Shown: piece by piece, positions 4,370-5,378 of the stretch
How the letters are laid out: each line of letters starts with the position of its first letter
Numbering within the stretch: position 1 is the first letter of the stretch
DNA from: Chloroflexota bacterium
GTDB taxonomy: Bacteria; Chloroflexota; Dehalococcoidia; SM23-28-2
Assembly (NCBI GenBank): GCA_030691665.1
Contig: JAUYDU010000066.1
Span: 1-5,378 of the forward strand
Reading direction: 5' to 3'
DNA: 5,378 bases
Position numbers and translations under genes: made by a program
Notes under the pieces: generated by a model
What the model was told of the DNA's origin: nothing
The model's database searches: none
The model's input: only the letters and a program-made list of their open reading frames with translations

Positions 4370-5378
4370 CACGGCGCTGAGCGACCAGCGGTGCATGTCG
4401 ACACCATCCGCAACACCTACCAGGGCAAGGTGTACGAGCACCACTACCTGCGGAGCACCTATCGCGATGGGGGCAAGGTCAAGCACCGCACCCATGGCAA
4501 CCTCTCACACCTCCCGCCTGATGCCATTGACGTGCTCCGCCGCACCTTGCAGGGAGAGCGTTTCGTCCCCGACAGCGGCTTCGAGATCCGCCGCAGCCTC
4601 CCCCACGGGCACGTCGCCGCCGTGCTGGGCACAGCGCGGCAGTTGGGCCTGGAGCGGCTGCTGGACCCGCGCCCGGCACGCCAGCGGAATCTGGTCCTGG
4701 CCATGGTGGTGGCCCGGATCCTCCAGCCCGCCTCCAAGCTGGCCACCGCCCGGGGCCTGCAGGAAGAGACCCAGTTCACTAGCCTGGGGGAGCTTCTCCA
4801 GGTAGGCGACGTGGACGAAGACGAGCTCTACGCGGCCCTGGACTGGCTGGGCACCCAGCAGGCCCGGATCGAGCGCAAGCTGGCGAAGCGGCATCTTACC
4901 GACGGCTGCCTGGTACTGTACGACCTGACCTCCGCCGCCTACACCGGCAGCCACTGCTCCCTGGCCAATTTCGGCTTTCCACGGGAAGGCAATGGGCGGC
5001 GCCGGTACCGCCAGGTCCGCATTGGGCTGGTGTGCATCCGGGAAGGAATCCCCGTGGCGGTGGAGGTGTTCTCGGGGAACACTGTGGATTCCACCACAGT
5101 GCGCAGCCAGGTGGAGAAGCTCCGGGAGCGGTTCGGGGTGCGACGCGTGGTGCTGGTAGGGGACCGTGGAGTCCTCACGGATGTCCTGCTCAAAGGGGAC
5201 CTGGCTTCAGAGGGGCTGGGCTGGATCACGGCGCTACGGGCGCCGGCCATCCGCGCACTGGTGGAGACGGGGGCGCTTCAGCTCTCCCACTTCGACCAGC
5301 AGGACCTGGCGGAGATCAGCTCCCCGGACTACCCAAGGGAGCGGCTCATCGCCTGCCGCAATCCACTCCTGGCCGAGG
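4340..5378 (+). CDS. IS1634/IS4-family DDE transposase, 3' end beyond the window
   Basis: The frame stays open from 4340 to the right edge (346 complete codons). The N-terminus (residues about 20-60) has the YxxxYLRxTYRDGGKVKxRT pattern followed by GNLSHLPP, as is common in IS1634-type transposases. The RNase H-like core begins with hydrophobic-YDLTS, giving the first catalytic Asp at residue 195, and continues with LVGDRGVLT, giving the second at residue 275. The third acidic residue (Glu of the YREK-type region) should lie beyond the window; the family usually has around 500-570 residues, so roughly a third is missing. The frame is open back to a stop at 4262-4264, and an ATG at 4322 is possible, but it would place the start upstream of the -10 box; 4340 matches the predicted transcript start. 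No frameshift is visible, so the gene may be intact. Confidence 0.88.
   Translation, partial: MGKAMRAVAKHGAERPAVHVDTIRNTYQGKVYEHHYLRSTYRDGGKVKHRTHGNLSHLPPDAIDVLRRTLQGERFVPDSGFEIRRSLPHGHVAAVLGTARQLGLERLLDPRPARQRNLVLAMVVARILQPASKLATARGLQEETQFTSLGELLQVGDVDEDELYAALDWLGTQQARIERKLAKRHLTDGCLVLYDLTSAAYTGSHCSLANFGFPREGNGRRRYRQVRIGLVCIREGIPVAVEVFSGNTVDSTTVRSQVEKLRERFGVRRVVLVGDRGVLTDVLLKGDLASEGLGWITALRAPAIRALVETGALQLSHFDQQDLAEISSPDYPRERLIACRNPLLAE

Larger units (their letters stand above)
4230..5378 (+). mobile_element. Insertion sequence of the IS1634/IS4 type, left part only
   Basis: The element is inferred from the transposase and its own promoter. The right end lies outside the window, so the terminal inverted repeats cannot be matched and the left boundary given is only approximate. 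Between about 4230 and 4300 there are short repeats that could belong to the element's end: TAGACCA at 4233-4239 and 4262-4268, and TTGGCT (4271-4276) facing AGCCAA (4292-4297). The element sits downstream of the lipoprotein gene without interrupting it. Confidence 0.65.

Noticed and set aside
4395..4805. Plus-strand 136-codon frame and minus-strand frames 4459-4779, 4505-4954 and 4939-5250
   Set aside because: All are shadows of the transposase frame that is open from 4340 to the window end.

Overview
The window looks like a piece of a high-GC bacterial genome, most plausibly Chloroflexota (Dehalococcoidia/SAR202-like). This is inferred from the GC-rich codon use and from a large surface lipoprotein whose modules are joined by long Thr-Pro linkers, a style I associate with that phylum. 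No marker gene here proves the assignment.

Layout: bases 1 to about 620 hold no gene I can defend, only short inverted repeats. A consensus-like promoter (625-652) is followed by a leader of about 160 nt (roughly 659-817). The leader folds well on paper and ends in an arrangement where one segment can pair either with a local partner or with the ribosome binding site. A single large gene (818-3799, 993 aa) follows. It encodes a secreted lipoprotein with a Thr-Pro stalk, a Cys-containing helical module, an I9-like propeptide region, a divergent subtilisin-family (S8) protease domain, and two beta-rich domains separated by further Thr-Pro linkers. A weak candidate terminator follows at 3811-3871.

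Bases 3800-4304 are intergenic, with several small palindromes and hairpins. At 4305-4333 lies a near-perfect sigma70-type promoter (TTGACA, 17-bp spacer, TATACT). Its predicted start point falls on the ATG at 4340 of an IS1634/IS4-type DDE transposase. That gene runs off the right edge with 346 codons visible. The element is therefore cut by the window, and only its left side is present.

The two genes share a strand but show no sign of an operon: about 540 bp separates them, each has its own promoter, and they differ in kind (a resident cell-surface protein and a mobile element). The points most worth a second look are the switch-like leader, the unusual protease architecture with no clearly placed catalytic Asp, and the apparently leaderless transposase gene. 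I see no CRISPR array, tRNA, rRNA or recognisable defence system.
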